Assembly: GCF_042675745.1 (NCBI RefSeq)
Contig: NZ_JBHTJM010000006.1
Span: 124,001-188,000 of the forward strand
Direction: 5' to 3'
Source of the DNA: Pseudofulvibacter geojedonensis
GTDB lineage: Bacteria > Bacteroidota > Bacteroidia > Flavobacteriales > Flavobacteriaceae
Length of the DNA: 64,000 nucleotides
Part shown: in pieces, positions 62,718 to 64,000 of the stretch
Layout: each line of letters opens with the position of its first letter
Position numbering within the stretch: the first letter of the stretch is position 1
The notes under the pieces: model-generated
The model's input: only the letters and a program-made list of their open reading frames with translations
The model's database searches: none
What the model was told of the DNA's origin: nothing
Position numbers and translations under genes: made by a program

Positions 62718-64000
62718 TTATATTTTTTCTAAAACAATTTTTTCAGAGTTCTTCTCAATCATTTTTTTGTACGTGTCTCGCAAACCATCGTAATAACTTG
62801 CAGGTATAATTGGGAAGTTAATTTTCAATTCCTGAGATACTTGAATGTTATTTCCATTTGCTCTAACTAAATAACTATAAGCCCCTAAATTTTCTACCAT
62901 TACCGCTTTTTCACTTTTAGGATATGATTTAATCTTATACCCATTTGGTATTTTTAAATTAACTATTGTTTTATCTGTAATTGGATATTTAAAATCTATA
63001 GGATAACGTCTTTTTTCTTGATTAAAAACATTTTCCTTCTCCGCCAAAAACAACAAAGGATCTATATAAATTTCATTACCAATCTCCTCAACTCCTTCCT
63101 CAAAAACAAAATCATAGGATTGTAATATAGGCTTAGACAATTCCTTTACATTAGAAACTTCTAAGTTAGAAACCTCTATATCTTTATTTTTCTTTATTTT
63201 ATTCATTAAACTTTCGGTATTAGCTTCTGTATTCTTTTTTCTGTAATAAAAAGCTAAATAATCCGTTTTTTGGCTTCTTAATTTACCTACTATTTCCATA
63301 TCAGGGTTTAACTCTGCAGCAATCATAGAAGTATTAACTGAATTTTTCTTTGGATATAAATTAACCCATGTAGAACTACCATGCTCCCTTATAATTCTAC
63401 CTTGCCAATTCAATGCTCTATTAGGCAAGTTATTAATCGAGGCATAAGGTTGGGTTGCATCTAACAAAAGAACCTCTCCTTGAACTTCAACTCCACATAT
63501 CACATAGTTAAATCCTTTTCTAGTTGGAAATAAAGGCACCCCATTAGATTTAGTAGACACTAAAATCGGATTGGCTGATATTCCCGCATAACGCAACATA
63601 GCAGTTAACATTAGGTTAATTTCTGCAACATTACCAACACCTTCGTTATAAGCTTTTTTTACTCCTTCAGAAGTATAAACACCTATAAAATCATTCCACT
63701 TTACTTTTGACTTCACAAAACTAAAGATCTTATTTATTTTGTCTTGCTTAGTTGATACACCTAATAATAAAGCATCTATTTCTTTTTTAAAATAAGACTC
63801 TTTACTTAACTGAGCTCCAAAAGAGTCATTTCCGTAAATAACTTTTACAACAGTATCCCAATCAACCGAGTAATTTTTAATTTGGTTATTAAATGATTTA
63901 AAAGCTAACAATTCAAAAGACAGCTTAGATTTAAAATTATCTATATTAGAGGTATAAGGTTCTATTGGCATTCCCTGTGTATCCTTCATTGATACGGTAT
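62718..64000 (-). CDS. Transglutaminase/DUF3857-DUF3858-type protein, 5' end outside window
   Basis: The frame stays open to the right edge, and the available start at 63989 falls inside what should be an internal segment (MPIEPYTSNIDNFKSKLSF), so the gene is cut by the window end; about 427 residues are visible. The visible part contains the transglutaminase-like core (residues about 100-190: SEGVKKAYNEGVGNVAEINLM where Asn-Val replaces the usual Cys, then a DATQPYA segment) and a C-terminal beta domain like DUF3858 (YPIDFKYPITDKTIVNLKIPNGYKI). Probably exported. Function unknown. Confidence 0.75.
   Translation of the reverse strand, partial: TVSMKDTQGMPIEPYTSNIDNFKSKLSFELLAFKSFNNQIKNYSVDWDTVVKVIYGNDSFGAQLSKESYFKKEIDALLLGVSTKQDKINKIFSFVKSKVKWNDFIGVYTSEGVKKAYNEGVGNVAEINLMLTAMLRYAGISANPILVSTKSNGVPLFPTRKGFNYVICGVEVQGEVLLLDATQPYASINNLPNRALNWQGRIIREHGSSTWVNLYPKKNSVNTSMIAAELNPDMEIVGKLRSQKTDYLAFYYRKKNTEANTESLMNKIKKNKDIEVSNLEVSNVKELSKPILQSYDFVFEEGVEEIGNEIYIDPLLFLAEKENVFNQEKRRYPIDFKYPITDKTIVNLKIPNGYKIKSYPKSEKAVMVENLGAYSYLVRANGNNIQVSQELKINFPIIPASYYDGLRDTYKKMIEKNSEKIVLEKI

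Noticed and set aside
1..64000. tRNA, rRNA, prophage, insertion sequence or integron
   Set aside because: None of the non-coding gaps shows a cloverleaf or rRNA sequence, and no transposase, integrase or phage structural gene is present.

Overview
The window is about 31-35% GC by eye and looks like a chromosomal segment of a marine member of the Flavobacteriaceae (Bacteroidota), in the broad Tenacibaculum/Polaribacter area. The evidence is the presence of gliding and type IX secretion genes (gldB, gldC, a PorT/SprT-like gene), TamL, an Omp28-type lipoprotein pair, menaquinone genes, a short primary sigma factor, promoter-like TAnnTTTG boxes, almost no Shine-Dalgarno sequences and frequent TTG/GTG starts. 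I see no rRNA, tRNA, CRISPR array, prophage or insertion sequence. Nearly everything is ordinary chromosomal backbone.

Layout. 1-5.0 kb: an exported thiol-redox group made of two paralogous lipoproteins with CxxC thioredoxin-like domains on long Ser-Gly linkers, a divergent TlpA-like thioredoxin, and an outer-membrane barrel of the DUF6029 type whose only two mature cysteines form a CX4C pair. 5.0-13.8 kb: rsmG, a fatty acid desaturase, an aminotransferase, trmL, the potassium pair trkA-trkH, menaquinone methyltransferase, PorT-like protein and an SpoU-type RNA methyltransferase. 13.9-23.4 kb: tamL, fructose-bisphosphate aldolase, accD, rpsO, pnp, primary sigma factor, rpe. 23.4-31 kb: less conserved genes, namely a secreted protein of unknown function, an MtfA-like metallopeptidase, an anchored serine hydrolase, a three-gene ABC-2 exporter and a YqeY-like protein. 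31-46.6 kb: a complete-looking minus-strand division and cell wall cluster, mraZ-rsmH-ftsL-ftsI-murE-mraY-murD-ftsW-murG-murC-ftsQ-ftsA-ftsZ, without murF, murB or ddl. 46.9-53 kb: hydrolase, engB, a DUF5995-like protein, a secreted QVGIG-type protein, gldC-gldB, nadE and a degenerate response regulator. 53-64 kb (minus strand): dnaG, an outer-membrane protein / anti-sigma-like / ECF sigma operon, polyprenyl diphosphate synthase, rlmN, queA, aroA, a small membrane protein, a MazG-like protein and a truncated transglutaminase-type protein.

The points most worth a second look are: (i) three tandem 10-bp (A/T)3-GTGG repeats just upstream of mraZ that look like a MraZ operator; (ii) loss of all structural zinc ligands in both DnaG and AccD; (iii) a LuxR-type regulator whose phospho-acceptor position is Glu and whose acidic pocket is gone; (iv) two long perfect palindromes at convergent gene ends whose arms copy the last codons and stop of the minus-strand gene; (v) a near-ideal Shine-Dalgarno in front of the primary sigma factor; (vi) the exported redox cluster at the left end.
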